Under the pieces are notes generated by a model, which saw only the letters and a list, made by a program, of their open reading frames with translations, was not told the origin of the DNA and searched no databases. 64,000 nucleotides of DNA from Candidatus Phycosocius bacilliformis (GTDB lineage Bacteria; Pseudomonadota; Alphaproteobacteria; Caulobacterales; Aquidulcibacteraceae): the NCBI RefSeq assembly GCF_003112735.1, contig NZ_BFBR01000004.1:100546-164545 (forward strand), written 5' to 3'. Positions 43,148 through 53,486 of this stretch are shown here, in pieces. Positions within the stretch are counted from its first letter, which is position 1. Each line of letters begins with the position of its first letter. The position numbers and the translations under genes were made by a program.

Positions 43148-43804
43148 TCACAAGGGTTTTGCCAGGCCTAAAAAGGCCGCAACCAGCAATAAGAGCCAGA
43201 TGGTGACGACAAGCGGCCTGCTTTCATCAAGGGCCTGCTGGATATCACGATCTGTTTCAGGGCGGGCACCATGCTCAACCATGCGCGCAAAGGCCGGGCC
43301 AAAGCGGCCAAGGGCACGGCGGATCAATAAGCCACACAGGATGGTGGCCGCCAAGATCGCGCATTTGGCTTTGAGGTAAAGCGGCAGGGCTGGCGCATGT
43401 GGCCACAAATTGGCGGCAAGAATCAGAAGGCCTGCGATCAGCCCCCAGCGGATCGCCATATCAGCCTGCCGAAAAAGACTGTTTGGCCCTAAATGGCGCA
43501 GATGCAGGGTCCAGGCCAATGTCAGCCAAAGAAGCGCGCCCACCCAAATCAAACTCACCACAAACGGCCCCAACACCAGCCAGCCTTTGTGCACGGCCAA
43601 GGTCAGCCCGGTGGGCAACGTCAGGATCATGGCGGTGCGTGGGGCCATATCCACCTGCGCCAGCACACGGGCCGCGGCAATGCGGGCTGCATCAGGCTGA
43701 CGGGTGTCGGTCAGGATGGTTGAACTGTAGAACACGCCCAAATCCCCGCCCAGCCAATAGACGAAGACCAAAAGATGCAGGAGCGTGAAGAGGGCTGTGT
43801 CCAA
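43148..43804 (-). CDS. Multi-pass membrane protein (CopD-like)
   Basis: 218 aa with six or more hydrophobic segments (LFTLLHLLVFVYWLGGDLGV, GWLVLGPFVVSLIWVG, GLIAGLLILAANLW, VTIWLLLLVAAFLGLA). The start is TTG; no ATG or GTG lies in frame nearby. His and Trp in LLHLLVFVYW recall heme- or copper-linked CopD proteins, which is weak evidence. It leads the operon with the FAD oxidase and may link it to the membrane. Function unknown. Confidence 0.78.
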   Translation of the reverse strand: MDTALFTLLHLLVFVYWLGGDLGVFYSSTILTDTRQPDAARIAAARVLAQVDMAPRTAMILTLPTGLTLAVHKGWLVLGPFVVSLIWVGALLWLTLAWTLHLRHLGPNSLFRQADMAIRWGLIAGLLILAANLWPHAPALPLYLKAKCAILAATILCGLLIRRALGRFGPAFARMVEHGARPETDRDIQQALDESRPLVVTIWLLLLVAAFLGLAKPL

Positions 43805-43826
43805 GTCGGTTCCGGTCCGCAGAAAT

Positions 43827-43842
43827 GATATAATTCTATATC
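43827..43842. promoter_or_regulatory. AT-rich inverted repeat, candidate operator
   Basis: GATATA-ATTC-TATATC is a perfect 6-bp palindrome with a 4-bp spacer. It lies 22 bp before the TTG start of the membrane protein-FAD oxidase-aldehyde dehydrogenase operon, where a repressor would block transcription or initiation. MarR-type aromatic regulators use similar AT-rich sites. Confidence 0.42.
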
Positions 43843-43869
43843 AATTAACACCGCGGTTCGGCAAGCCGA

Positions 43870-44712
43870 TCAGGCCTTCAATAAGCCGATCACTCGCGCC
43901 AAAGTGGCCTTCAGCTCCCGCCGGTCCACCACAATATCCACCATGCCATGCTCAAGCAGATATTCAGATCGCTGGAAGCCGGGGGGTAGTTTCTGGCGGA
44001 TGGTCTGCTCAATGACCCGTTGACCGGCAAAGCCGATCAGGGCACCGGGCTCGGCAATATGAATGTCGCCCAGCATGGCATAGCTGGCGGTCACGCCCCC
44101 AGTGGTGGGGTCAGTCAAAACCACGATGTACGGCAGGCCAGCCCGGCGCAATTGGTCGATGGCCAGAGTGGTGCGCGGCATCTGCATCAGCGAGAGAATC
44201 CCCTCCTGCATGCGCGCGCCACCGGCAGCGGTAAAGCAGATCAGCGGGCATTTGCGGTCGAGTGCTTCCTGGGCGGCCTTGATGAAGGCTTCGCCCGCAG
44301 CCATGCCCAGTGAGCCCCCCATGAAGTTGAAGTCTTGCACCAGTGCGACGGCATGGCTGCCACCAATCTTGCCATAGCCAATGGCCATGGCATCATCGCG
44401 ACCTGTTTTGGCGCGGGCTTCCTTCAGCCGATCCACATAGCGTTTATCGTCTTTGAACTTCAGCGGGTCTTCAACGACTTTGGGCGTGTCGATCGCCAGC
44501 CAGCTTTCGCCGTCAAACAAATAGCGGAAGCGAAGCTCGGGCCCGATCCGCATATGCCGGCCCGACGGGGTGACCCATTGGCTGTTTTCCAGATCAACGC
44601 GGTAGAGCATTTCCCCGCTATCCGGGTCTTTGACCCAAAGATTGTCGGGGGTTTCGCGCTTTTGCAGCAATTTATTGATGCCGGGGCGCAGACGGTCGAT
44701 CCAGCTGTTCAT
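43870..44712 (-). CDS. accD: Acetyl-CoA carboxylase carboxyltransferase subunit beta, zinc ribbon lost
   Basis: 280 aa from [20 protein letters not shown]. The carboxyltransferase core is intact: [57 protein letters not shown]. It makes malonyl-CoA with AccA. The N-terminal zinc-ribbon positions, normally four cysteines, read [10 protein letters not shown] and [11 protein letters not shown], so all four are replaced. Its ATG overlaps the trpA stop by 4 bp, a common alphaproteobacterial arrangement. Confidence 0.95.
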   Translation of the reverse strand: MNSWIDRLRPGINKLLQKRETPDNLWVKDPDSGEMLYRVDLENSQWVTPSGRHMRIGPELRFRYLFDGESWLAIDTPKVVEDPLKFKDDKRYVDRLKEARAKTGRDDAMAIGYGKIGGSHAVALVQDFNFMGGSLGMAAGEAFIKAAQEALDRKCPLICFTAAGGARMQEGILSLMQMPRTTLAIDQLRRAGLPYIVVLTDPTTGGVTASYAMLGDIHIAEPGALIGFAGQRVIEQTIRQKLPPGFQRSEYLLEHGMVDIVVDRRELKATLARVIGLLKA

Positions 44713-45539
44713 GCCGAGGGCTCCTGACGGGCTTGCGCAATGGCGTGCGCCAAGGACTGACAAAAGGCGGCCGCCGCTTGGGCCGCATCCGCGCCAGTTT
44801 CATGGGCTTGGGCGATCACGTCAACCAGGGCCGAACCGACCACCACACCGTCAGCGATTTGGGCAGTTCGGGCAGCCGCTTCTGGTGTCTTAATGCCAAA
44901 ACCAACAGCGACCGGCAGGCCCGATGCCTGACGCACTGCAGCCACAGCCTCAGCAATGTCAGCGGTTTCAATTGCCTTGTCGCCGGTGATGCCCGCAACC
45001 GAGACATAATAGACAAAGCCGCTGACGCCTTCGACGACTTTGGGCAGGCGCCGGGCGTCGGTGGTGGGGGTTGCCAGCCGGATCAAGGCCAACTCATTGG
45101 CCTGCATGGCAGCACGCAAGTCACGATCCTCTTCAGGCGGGGCATCGACAATGATGGCTCCATCCACACCCGATTCTGCTGCCAAGGTCGCAAAAGCCTG
45201 ATAGCCCAATGTCTCCACCGGATTGAGATAGCCCATCACAATCAGCGGCGTGGTCGGGTGCTTGGCGCGAAAGCCAGCGGCCAAGGCAAGGGTCTTTTTC
45301 AGCGTGACCTGATTTTTAAGCGCACGAATGCCCGCCCGTTGGATCGACGGGCCATCGGCCATCGGATCGGTGAAGGGAAAGCCCAATTCGATCACATCAA
45401 CCCCGGCCCCCGGCAAGGCGTCGAGAATGGCTGCACACGTCTCAAGCAACGGATCACCCGCCATCACATAGGCCACAAGGGCGGCGCGGTGTTCTGCCTT
45501 TGCGGCTGCAAAAGCTTCAGAAAGACGCGAAACCGGCAT
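44709..45539 (-). CDS. trpA: Tryptophan synthase alpha chain
   Basis: 276 aa. Catalytic Glu in [19 protein letters not shown], with the Asp in the same block. [11 protein letters not shown] is the conserved loop and VGFGIKTPE the phosphate-binding end. It cleaves indole-3-glycerol phosphate. It overlaps trpB by 1 bp and accD by 4 bp, so all three are translationally coupled. Confidence 0.97.
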   Translation of the reverse strand: MPVSRLSEAFAAAKAEHRAALVAYVMAGDPLLETCAAILDALPGAGVDVIELGFPFTDPMADGPSIQRAGIRALKNQVTLKKTLALAAGFRAKHPTTPLIVMGYLNPVETLGYQAFATLAAESGVDGAIIVDAPPEEDRDLRAAMQANELALIRLATPTTDARRLPKVVEGVSGFVYYVSVAGITGDKAIETADIAEAVAAVRQASGLPVAVGFGIKTPEAAARTAQIADGVVVGSALVDVIAQAHETGADAAQAAAAFCQSLAHAIAQARQEPSA

Positions 45540-46750
45540 CAGATCTTGGCTCCCAATGCATTGGCGATGGTGAAAATATCCTTGTCACCCCGGCCGCAGA
45601 GATTCATCACCACAATCCCGCCCTTACCGACATCCTTGGCAATCTCACCAACACGGGCCAGCGCATGGGATGGCTCCAAGGCCGGCAAAATGCCTTCAAG
45701 GCGGGCACAAAGCTGGAAGGCTTCCAAAGCCTCCTCATCGGTGGCCGACAAATATGTCGCCCGGCCAGTGTCCTTCAAAAAGGCATGCTCTGGACCCACA
45801 CCTGGATAATCAAGCCCGGCGGAGATCGAGTGGGCGTCAATGATTTGGCCATCGTCATCCTGCAGCAAATAGGTGCGATTGCCATGCAGAACGCCTGGCC
45901 GGCCACCTGTCAAAGCGGCTGCGTGCAGGCCGGTTTCAATGCCATGACCGGCAGCCTCGACACCATAAATCTTGACCTGTTCATCTTCCAAGAACGGATG
46001 GAAGAGCCCAATCGCATTGGACCCCCCACCAATACAGGCAACCAGCGCGTCAGGCAGACGCCCTTCGCGCTCAAGCATTTGCTGGCGGGTTTCCCGCCCG
46101 ATCACCGACTGGAAGTCACGGACCAATTGCGGATAGGGATGCGGCCCCGCGACTGTCCCGATGATATAGAATGTGTCCTTCACATTGGTGACCCAATCGC
46201 GCAGGGCTTCGTTCATCGCATCTTTCAAGGTGGCGGTACCCGCATCGACAGGGCGAACCTCTGCGCCCAGCAATTTCATGCGGAAGACATTGGGGCTTTG
46301 CCGGTCAACATCCTTCGCCCCCATATAGACCACACAGGGCAAGCCAAAGCGGGCACACACAGTCGCCGTCGCCACGCCATGCTGACCAGCACCGGTCTCA
46401 GCGATAATCCGGGTCTTGCCCATGCGCATGGCCAGGAAGATCTGGCCCATGCAATTATTGATCTTGTGCGCGCCTGTATGGTTGAGTTCATCGCGCTTGA
46501 AATAGATTTTCGCACCGCCGAAATGGGCACTTAAACGCTCGGCAAAATAAAGTGGGCTTGGGCGGCCGACATAGTCACGCAGGAAGATGTCGAGCGTCTC
46601 CAAAAAAGCCGGATCGGATTTAGCCTGCTCATAGGCTTCTTGCAGCGCCAAAATATTGGGCATCAAGGTCTCAGCCACAAAGCGGCCACCAAAATTGCCA
46701 AAGCGGCCTTCTGCGTCGGGATAAGAACCCCAGGAATTGCGTGCGTCCAT
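45539..46750 (-). CDS. trpB: Tryptophan synthase beta chain
   Basis: 403 aa from [18 protein letters not shown] lysine in [26 protein letters not shown] and [16 protein letters not shown] (PLP phosphate loop) are intact. It joins indole and serine. Its TGA overlaps the trpA ATG by one base. It starts 16 bp after trpF. Confidence 0.97.
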   Translation of the reverse strand: MDARNSWGSYPDAEGRFGNFGGRFVAETLMPNILALQEAYEQAKSDPAFLETLDIFLRDYVGRPSPLYFAERLSAHFGGAKIYFKRDELNHTGAHKINNCMGQIFLAMRMGKTRIIAETGAGQHGVATATVCARFGLPCVVYMGAKDVDRQSPNVFRMKLLGAEVRPVDAGTATLKDAMNEALRDWVTNVKDTFYIIGTVAGPHPYPQLVRDFQSVIGRETRQQMLEREGRLPDALVACIGGGSNAIGLFHPFLEDEQVKIYGVEAAGHGIETGLHAAALTGGRPGVLHGNRTYLLQDDDGQIIDAHSISAGLDYPGVGPEHAFLKDTGRATYLSATDEEALEAFQLCARLEGILPALEPSHALARVGEIAKDVGKGGIVVMNLCGRGDKDIFTIANALGAKI

Positions 46751-46766
46751 TGTGATCAGTGATCCA

Positions 46767-47417
46767 TTAGTGTGCGGGAAGCGCATCGAGGAAGCGCTTA
46801 ATCCGTCCGCTATCCTTTAGGCCGGGCGCGCGCTCGACGCCAGAGGACACATCCACCAGCCGTGCACCTGTCCGGGCGACCGCCTCGGCGACATTGTCAG
46901 GCGAGAGCCCGCCGGACAGAAACCAAGGCACCTCGGCGCGATAGCCTTGTAGAATGTCCCAGTCAAAGGGCTGGCCCAAACCGCCGGGGCGGTTGGCCTT
47001 TTTGGGGGCTTTGGCATCAAACAGAAAATAATCCACACAGCCCGCATAGGGTTTGACCTTTTCGAGGTCTGCAGGCTCTGCCACCCCGATCGCGCGAATG
47101 ATGCCAACTCCGCGCGCGCGCAAATGGGCGCAGCGCTCTGGGCTTTCCCCGCCCTGCAATTGCAGAAAATCGGGCGCGAGGTCAGTCAGAACCTGCTCAA
47201 TCAGCGCGTCATCAGGATCCACCAACACCGACACGGTCTGCGCGCCCCCCATTGCCAAGGCCGCCAAGGGGCGGGCATCAGATGGCAGGATATGGCGGGG
47301 ACTGTTGGGAAAAGTGACAAAGCCGACAAAGGCCGCCCCATGGGTCAGCGCATCAAGCACATGCTGGGGCTCTTTCAACCCGCAAATTTTAGCTTCAACT
47401 CGGCCCATGATGCTCAT
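46767..47417 (-). CDS. trpF: Phosphoribosylanthranilate isomerase
   Basis: 216 aa. Catalytic Cys in [12 protein letters not shown], the [10 protein letters not shown] block, and the phosphate site [10 protein letters not shown] with DVSSGVE. A second ATG (47408, MGRVEAKIC) is equally good. It performs the step before indoleglycerol phosphate synthesis. It heads the trpF-trpB-trpA-accD cluster. trpC, trpD and trpE are elsewhere. Confidence 0.95.
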   Translation of the reverse strand: MSIMGRVEAKICGLKEPQHVLDALTHGAAFVGFVTFPNSPRHILPSDARPLAALAMGGAQTVSVLVDPDDALIEQVLTDLAPDFLQLQGGESPERCAHLRARGVGIIRAIGVAEPADLEKVKPYAGCVDYFLFDAKAPKKANRPGGLGQPFDWDILQGYRAEVPWFLSGGLSPDNVAEAVARTGARLVDVSSGVERAPGLKDSGRIKRFLDALPAH

Positions 47418-47491
47418 GTAGAACGTTGCGCGCTAAAGCAAAAGCAAAGCCGCCAGCAAAACTGCAGGCACAGACCCTGACCGAGGCTGAC

Positions 47492-47893
47492 CTAACGGGC
47501 TTGTTTCAACAGATCGCGGATTTCGGCGAGCAATTCTTCCTGACTAGGCCCTGCCGGGGCAGCGGGGGCGGCCGGCGTGCGGACTTTATTATAGGCCTTC
47601 ACCACCATGAAAAGCACAAAGCCAACAATCACAAAATTCAAGCTTGCCGCCAAGACATCACCATAACCGATGGCGACTTCGGCTTTCTTGCTGGCCTCAT
47701 CAGCGGCCTGCAGGACAATCTTCATGCCTGACAGATCAACCCCGCCTGTCAGCAAGCCAACCACCGGCATAATCAATTTATCGACCACGGCAGTCACGAT
47801 CTTGCCAAACGAGGCCCCGATCACCACACCAACAGCCAGATCCACCACATTGCCGCCTGAAATAAAGGCTTTGAATTCCTGCGCGATACTCAT
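47492..47893 (-). CDS. mscL: Large-conductance mechanosensitive channel
   Basis: 133 aa from MSIAQEFKAFISGGN. The pore helix GGNVVDLAVGVVIGASFGKI and the second helix FVIVGFVLFMVVKAYN fit MscL. The C-terminal helix EELLAEIRDLLKQ follows an Ala/Pro linker. It releases solutes on hypo-osmotic shock from the inner membrane. The upstream frame extension lacks family sequence. Confidence 0.97.
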   Translation of the reverse strand: MSIAQEFKAFISGGNVVDLAVGVVIGASFGKIVTAVVDKLIMPVVGLLTGGVDLSGMKIVLQAADEASKKAEVAIGYGDVLAASLNFVIVGFVLFMVVKAYNKVRTPAAPAAPAGPSQEELLAEIRDLLKQAR

Positions 47894-48037
47894 GCTTTTT
47901 CCTTTCAACACACTGATAGGAGGAAAATCGGATTGGCGGACCAGGCACACACGGTCACAGCACGGCCAAGCGCCTGCCGCATATTAGGTGTTTATGTGGT
48001 CAGACCATCCGCGGCTGTCGCCCGGATACGAGGCCCA

Positions 48038-48334
48038 TTATTCGCCGGGATCAACCCCGCCATTCAGGCGTGCACGCAATTCCTTGCCTGCTTTGAAGAA
48101 GGGCGCATGCTTGGCCTGAACCGCCACGCCTTCACCGGTACGGGGATTGCGTCCTTGACGTGCGCCACGGGCGCGCACCGAAAAGGCACCAAAGCCACGC
48201 AGCTCGACCCGATCACCCTTTTCCAGAGCCCGGGTGATTTCCTCAAGCACGGTATCAACCACCCGTTCGACATCCCCATGAAACAGATGCGGATTCTCGG
48301 AAGCTAATTTAGCAACAAGTTCAGATCGCAACAT
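48038..48334 (-). CDS. ihfB: Integration host factor subunit beta
   Basis: 98 aa. [35 protein letters not shown] and [11 protein letters not shown] are DNABII motifs, the Pro in RNPRTG intercalating into DNA. The match to the IHF-beta pattern ([24 protein letters not shown]) is better than to HU. It bends DNA with IhfA. Placement after rpsA is typical. Confidence 0.94.
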   Translation of the reverse strand: MLRSELVAKLASENPHLFHGDVERVVDTVLEEITRALEKGDRVELRGFGAFSVRARGARQGRNPRTGEGVAVQAKHAPFFKAGKELRARLNGGVDPGE

Positions 48335-48433
48335 GTGGGTCTGTCCCCCAGTTAAATTCTAGTCAGCCATATAACAGCAAAAAACTATGAACGCGCAAGC
48401 CTTCGTAAGGAAATTTCTCTTTTGTGCCAAGAT

Positions 48434-48464
48434 AAAAAGGCCAGGGCGTCGCCCTGGCCTTTCG
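48434..48464 (-). terminator. Rho-independent terminator of rpsA
   Basis: AAAGGCCAGGGC pairs perfectly with GCCCTGGCCTTT over 12 bp with a 3-nt loop. On the minus strand it is followed by TTTTTATC, 48 bp after the rpsA stop. Confidence 0.92.
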
Positions 48465-48511
48465 GTAACATCGGTTTTGACTGTTATGATCTTAGCTTTA
48501 CGCCATCACAA

Positions 48512-50209
48512 TCAATCGTTCTGTTCCTTCTGACGCAGGGCAGCGCCCAGGATATCGCCCAGCGATGCGCCCGAATCGGAAGAACCAAATTGGCTGATGG
48601 CTTCTTTTTCTTCAGCCATTTCAAGTGCCTTAATTGAGACAGACACCTTACGGGTGGCCTTATCGATGGCGGTCACGACCGCATCGACCCGATCACCGAC
48701 GGCATAGCGGTCTGGCCGCTGCTCGGCCCGATCACGCGAAATGTCCGACTTGCGAACAAATGCCTTCATGATGTTGTCTGGGCCAATGGCAACCTCGATG
48801 CCGCCCGAAGCGATTTCGGTCACGGTGCAGGTCACGGTCTGGCCGCGCTTGAGGGTTTCAGTCGCGAATGGATCAGACGACACCTGCTTGATACCCAAGG
48901 AGATGCGCTCTTTTTCCACGTCGACGTCAAGAACCTTGGCTTCGACCATATCGCCGCGCTTGTACGACTTGATGGCCTCTTCACCGGGCAGGTTCCAGTC
49001 GATGTCCGACATGTGCACCATGCCGTCGAGCTCGTCATTGACACCAACGAACAGACCAAACTCGGTGATGTTCTTGATTTCGCCATTGATGGTCGAGCCG
49101 ATTGGTGACTGGGTCAAGAAGGCTTCCCAAGGATTGGCCTGAGCTTGCTTCATACCCAGCGAGATGCGGCGCTTGTCGCCATCCACATCGATCACGATCA
49201 CATCCACTGGATCGCCTGGATTGACGATCTTGGAAGGATGCAAATTCTTCTTGGTCCAGGACATTTCCGACACATGGACCAGGCCTTCCACGCCCGATTC
49301 CAGCTCCACGAACGCACCATAATCGGTGATGTTGGTGATGACGCCCGAATAACGTGCGCCGACTGGATATTTGGCTTCGGCCCCATCCCAAGGATCGGAC
49401 AGCAATTGCTTCATGCCCAGCGAGATGCGCTGAGTATCGGGGTTGATCTTGACGATCTGCACCTGAACCGTGTCGCCCACGTTCAGCACTTGGCTTGGGT
49501 GGCTGATGCGCTTCCAGCTCATGTCGGTGACGTGCAACAGACCATCGACGCCGCCCAGGTCCACGAACGCACCATAATCGGTGATGTTCTTGACCACGCC
49601 GTCGCGGATCTCGCCCTCGGCCAGACCGGCTACGATTTCGGTACGGGCCTCGGCGCGATCAAGTTCGAGGATCGAACGACGCGACACCACGATATTGCCG
49701 CGGGGACGGTCCATCTTCAAAATGGAGAAGGGCTGGACAATGTTCATCAGCGGGCCGACGTCGCGCACAGGGCGGATGTCCACTTGGCTGCCGGGCAAGA
49801 AGGCATTGGCCCCGCCCAGATCGACGGTGAAGCCGCCCTTAACGCGGCCAACAATCGCACCATCCACAGCTTCGCCCGTGGCAAACAGCTTTTCAAGACG
49901 GCCCCAGGCCTCTTCACGGCGGGCCTTTTCGCGGCTGACGACAGCTTCGCCAAGTGCGTTCTCGATCCGGTCGAGATAGACTTCAACCGTGTCATTGACC
50001 TTCAGGCTCGACCCTTCAAGACCAAATTCGCGCAGCGGAATGCGCCCCTCGGTTTTCAGGCCGATATCCACCAGAACGAAATCATTTTCGATTCCAACAA
50101 CGGTGGCAGAAATGACTTTGCCTTCGGTCAGGCCACCACGGGCCCCAAAGGATTCTTCAAGAAGTGCCGAGAAATCGTCCCGGCTCGGGTTAAGGAGCGT
50201 GTCGCTCAT
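48512..50209 (-). CDS. rpsA: 30S ribosomal protein S1
   Basis: 565 aa from [24 protein letters not shown] lies upstream. Six S1 (OB-fold) repeats can be counted, marked by [60 protein letters not shown] and related blocks. S1 helps structured mRNAs bind the 30S subunit. It ends with a strong terminator. cmk lies 162 bp upstream. Confidence 0.98.
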   Translation of the reverse strand: MSDTLLNPSRDDFSALLEESFGARGGLTEGKVISATVVGIENDFVLVDIGLKTEGRIPLREFGLEGSSLKVNDTVEVYLDRIENALGEAVVSREKARREEAWGRLEKLFATGEAVDGAIVGRVKGGFTVDLGGANAFLPGSQVDIRPVRDVGPLMNIVQPFSILKMDRPRGNIVVSRRSILELDRAEARTEIVAGLAEGEIRDGVVKNITDYGAFVDLGGVDGLLHVTDMSWKRISHPSQVLNVGDTVQVQIVKINPDTQRISLGMKQLLSDPWDGAEAKYPVGARYSGVITNITDYGAFVELESGVEGLVHVSEMSWTKKNLHPSKIVNPGDPVDVIVIDVDGDKRRISLGMKQAQANPWEAFLTQSPIGSTINGEIKNITEFGLFVGVNDELDGMVHMSDIDWNLPGEEAIKSYKRGDMVEAKVLDVDVEKERISLGIKQVSSDPFATETLKRGQTVTCTVTEIASGGIEVAIGPDNIMKAFVRKSDISRDRAEQRPDRYAVGDRVDAVVTAIDKATRKVSVSIKALEMAEEKEAISQFGSSDSGASLGDILGAALRQKEQND

Positions 50210-50371
50210 GTTGTGTTCAATCTCCGAATAGATGAATGCAGGCCTGCCGGTTGGCTCCGGCGGTCTTGCCCGAAAGGTCCTGCGGCCTTCGGGCCTCACG
50301 TCTTGCAACGCATGATGTTGGACATGTGTAGTGCGGATCAAACGATTGGGTAAATTTCGCGACCTGCCCGC

Positions 50372-51004
50372 TCAACCCTTGGCCGAGCGCACCTGATCCA
50401 CGATCAATCGGGCTTTATCCACAGCCGCCTCTATACTCAGACCAGTGGTGTCGAGCAAGTGGGAGTCTTCAGCAGGGCGAAGCGGGGCATCGGCGCGGCC
50501 AGAATCACGTGTGTCGCGCTCAATCGTCTGGGCCAGCATGGTCTCATACGAAATCTCTTCGCCCATGGCCGACAGCTCTGCCTGACGCCGCCGCGCCCGC
50601 TCCTCTGGGCTGGCGCTGACATAGAGTTTCACATCGGCTTCAGGACAGACCACTGTACCGATATCCCGCCCATCCAGCACCGCACCTCCAGGCTGGAGGG
50701 CAAAGTCGCGTTGCAGGTGGAACAAGGCTTGGCGGACGGCCTGATTGGCAGCCACGACCGAGGCTGCGGCCCCGACTTCGGCGGTGCGCAGGGCCTCGTC
50801 CTCAATTCCCTGCATGGACAAGCTTTTGGCAACCCCGGCCGCTGCGGCCTGATCATGGGGCGACAGTCCTTGCGCCAACAGCCGATAGGCCACCCCGCGA
50901 TAGAGCTTACCCGTATCCATATGCGGCAGGCCATAATGGGCGGCCAATGCCTTTGAGATGGTGCCCTTGCCTGCAGCCAGGGGGCCGTCGACTGCAATAA
51001 TCAT
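50372..51004 (-). CDS. cmk: Cytidylate kinase
   Basis: 210 aa from MIIAVDGPLAAGKGT. The P-loop is GPLAAGKGT, with Leu replacing the usual Ser. DGRDIGTVVCPEADVKLYV and ASPEERARRRQ follow, and the NMP-binding part is intact (HMDTGKLYRGVAY). It makes CDP/dCDP from CMP/dCMP. It precedes rpsA on the same strand and is divergent from aroA. Confidence 0.96.
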   Translation of the reverse strand: MIIAVDGPLAAGKGTISKALAAHYGLPHMDTGKLYRGVAYRLLAQGLSPHDQAAAAGVAKSLSMQGIEDEALRTAEVGAAASVVAANQAVRQALFHLQRDFALQPGGAVLDGRDIGTVVCPEADVKLYVSASPEERARRRQAELSAMGEEISYETMLAQTIERDTRDSGRADAPLRPAEDSHLLDTTGLSIEAAVDKARLIVDQVRSAKG

Positions 51005-51222
51005 CTTCCTGCCTGCTTCTGGACCCTGCCATCGCCGCTGACGAATGTGCCGCTCTTCTGGGGACCAGCTACGACTTATTGACCTTGGCTTGGGCCATAC
51101 CAAGCTTGCCCTGCCCTGCCAAACCCCAATTGCAACCTGTGGCCCAGCGAGTCTGCCGCCCGCCTGCCAGTGACTGGAGCGACCGGGTTTATTTTACCTT
51201 CTGTGCTGATTAAGACAGCGCG

Positions 51223-52524
51223 ATGGAAACCCTGTTCATCGCCCCCTTCACCGCGCCCGCGCGGGGAACCGTGCAAGTGCCCGGTTCAAAAAGCATCAAT
51301 AATCGGGCGCTTTTATTGGCAGCCTTGGCGCGGGGCCAATCGGTGCTGAACGGGGCACTCGACAGTGATGATACCCGCATCTTTGCCCAATGCTTAAGCG
51401 CACTGGGGTTTGAAGTGGCCCATGACCGGGAGGCCGCCACCTTTACAGTGACTGGATGCGGCGGGGTTTTACCAAGCCCGGCGGCAGGGCATGCCGACCT
51501 GTTTGTCGGCAATGCCGGCACCGCCGCCCGCTTTTTGTTGGCCTTAAGCGGTCTGGGCAGGCATAAGGTCCGATTTGATGGTGTCGCTGCGATGCGCAAG
51601 CGACCCATGGGCGATTTGGTGGCACTCTTGGCCGGACAAGGCGCGCACGTTCATTTTGAAGGCGAGCCCGGCCATTTCCCGCTGTCGATCACTGGGGCCG
51701 GCCTGCCGGGTGGGCGGATCGAACTGGACCCGCAAAAATCCAGCCAACAAGTCAGTGCTGCTTTGATGGTGGCCCCATTTGCCGCCCATGATACCGAATT
51801 GGTGCTGACCGGGCCCATCGTGTCAGAACCCTATATTGCCATGACGATAGCCATGATGGCTGATTGGGGTGTGCGGGTCGACCGACCCGCGCCTGATCGC
51901 CTGGTGATCCCGGCTGGGCAGTTTTATCTGGCCAAAGAAAGCTATCAGGTCGAACCTGATGCCTCCAGCGCGTCTTATTTCTTTGCCGCCGCCGCCGTCA
52001 CCGGGGGTGAGGTGACCATCAAAGGGCTAAGCCGCAAGGCCTTGCAGGGCGATGTCTTGTTCGTCGACGCCTTGGCCGCCATGGGTGCGCATGTCCGCGA
52101 GACCGCCGATGGGCTGACTTTGGTGGGGCCCAAACATTTGACCGGGGTGGAGATCGACATGAATGCCATCTCTGACACCGCCCCGACTTTGGCCGCTATC
52201 GCCTCCAATGCCACCAGCCCCGTGCGCATCAGCGGGGTGGAGCATATGCGCTGGAAGGAAACCGACCGCGTGCATGCCATGGCAACCCAATTGCGCGCCA
52301 TGGGGGCAGATCTGGACGAATTGCGCGATGGCCTGTTGATCCGGCCCGCCCGCTTGGCACCTGCCCAAGTCGCCACCTATGACGATCACCGCATGGCCAT
52401 GTCCTTGGCCGTGGCAGGCCTTGCCAATCAGGGCGTGACCATTGAAGACCCCGCCTGCACGTCCAAAACCTTCCCGACGTTTTTTGCCGTCTTGGATGGC
52501 TTGCGCAGCCAATCCTTGGCCTAA
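51223..52524 (+). CDS. aroA: 3-phosphoshikimate 1-carboxyvinyltransferase (EPSP synthase)
   Basis: 433 aa. GTVQVPGSKSINNRALLLAA, FVGNAGTAARFLLAL (the Gly of the phosphoenolpyruvate loop is kept), and YDDHRMAMSLAVAGL are family motifs. It joins shikimate-3-phosphate and PEP in the aromatic amino acid pathway. It is divergent from cmk, a usual alphaproteobacterial order (aroA-cmk). Confidence 0.97.
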   Translation: METLFIAPFTAPARGTVQVPGSKSINNRALLLAALARGQSVLNGALDSDDTRIFAQCLSALGFEVAHDREAATFTVTGCGGVLPSPAAGHADLFVGNAGTAARFLLALSGLGRHKVRFDGVAAMRKRPMGDLVALLAGQGAHVHFEGEPGHFPLSITGAGLPGGRIELDPQKSSQQVSAALMVAPFAAHDTELVLTGPIVSEPYIAMTIAMMADWGVRVDRPAPDRLVIPAGQFYLAKESYQVEPDASSASYFFAAAAVTGGEVTIKGLSRKALQGDVLFVDALAAMGAHVRETADGLTLVGPKHLTGVEIDMNAISDTAPTLAAIASNATSPVRISGVEHMRWKETDRVHAMATQLRAMGADLDELRDGLLIRPARLAPAQVATYDDHRMAMSLAVAGLANQGVTIEDPACTSKTFPTFFAVLDGLRSQSLA

Positions 52525-52632
52525 ATGCATCCGACTGCAGCAGAGGTTTTGACAGCGTCCCTCTAACGTGGCAAGCGCTGCGCCCTTGGATTGACCTTCC
52601 CAATTTGGCGATTGGCCAGTGGAGCCCCAACA

Positions 52633-53151
52633 GTGCCTAAAATTGACCTTGGCGAAAAGCAATTGTGCCCTGCCTGCGGCGCAAAATTCTATGACCTGCA
52701 CAAGCGGCCTGCCGAATGCCCCAAGTGCGGCAATGTGTTCGATCCCGATGATGAGGCCGTCAAGGCACGGCGCGCAAAAGCCCGTCTGACCGCCTTTGAT
52801 CCGAAACTGGCTGCCGCAGCCGAAGAGGATGACGAAGACGCACCCGCCAAGGTCATTGATCCTGATCTGGACGAGGATGAACTGGAGCATGAAGAAGTCA
52901 CCGCTGAGCTTGATGCCGCCGCGGTCGACCAAGCCCCACTTGAACTCGATGATGATGAAGAATCTGACCCGATCAACCAAGGGACAGCCGGCGCGGATGT
53001 ACCAGAGGGCTTCTCCGAGCAGGAATTGGACGATGATGATCCAACCGCAGGCGACGATGAAGTGCCCTTCTTGGAAGATGATGAAGATCTGATCGATGAC
53101 GATCTGGGCGATATTCCAGGCCCCGATGATGATGACGTCGATCCGCGCTGA
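52633..53151 (+). CDS. FYDLN-acid-domain protein (TIGR02300 family)
   Basis: 172 aa from a GTG with GGAG upstream. The N-terminal zinc-ribbon is CPACGAKFYDLHKRPAECPKCG: two CxxC pairs around FYDL. After that comes a long Asp/Glu-rich disordered tail (DDDDPTAGDDE, DDDLGDIPGP). The family is restricted to Alphaproteobacteria as far as I know and its role is unknown. A strong terminator follows. Confidence 0.93.
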   Translation: MPKIDLGEKQLCPACGAKFYDLHKRPAECPKCGNVFDPDDEAVKARRAKARLTAFDPKLAAAAEEDDEDAPAKVIDPDLDEDELEHEEVTAELDAAAVDQAPLELDDDEESDPINQGTAGADVPEGFSEQELDDDDPTAGDDEVPFLEDDEDLIDDDLGDIPGPDDDDVDPR

Positions 53152-53195
53152 TCGCCCCAGCATGGCCTCACCCACGGCCTAAACCCTGATCCATC

Positions 53196-53238
53196 AGGCC
53201 CGCCCTTGTCGACCCAGTCGGCGCGGGCGGGCCTTTTT
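53196..53238 (+). terminator. Rho-independent terminator after the FYDLN gene
   Basis: AGGCCCGCCC pairs with GGGCGGGCCT over 10 bp, followed by TTTTT. Confidence 0.92.
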
Positions 53239-53410
53239 GCTGCCGGGCACATCGGTCCAACAAGCTGTGCAGAAGGCAGATGAGATTGGCTGCAGTGCTG
53301 CTGCGCCGCCCGTCTTGATCCCCGCGCACAGGGCGTCTATACGCGGCGCTCTTGCGGGGTCGGTGGAACCCGCAACTCGATCCATTTGGTCCGTCACGAC
53401 CAAATCAGAT

Positions 53411-53486
<76 letters not shown>

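Noticed and set aside
49145..50353. 402-codon plus-strand frame opposite rpsA
   Set aside because: Repeated S1 domains on the other strand explain its repetitive look.
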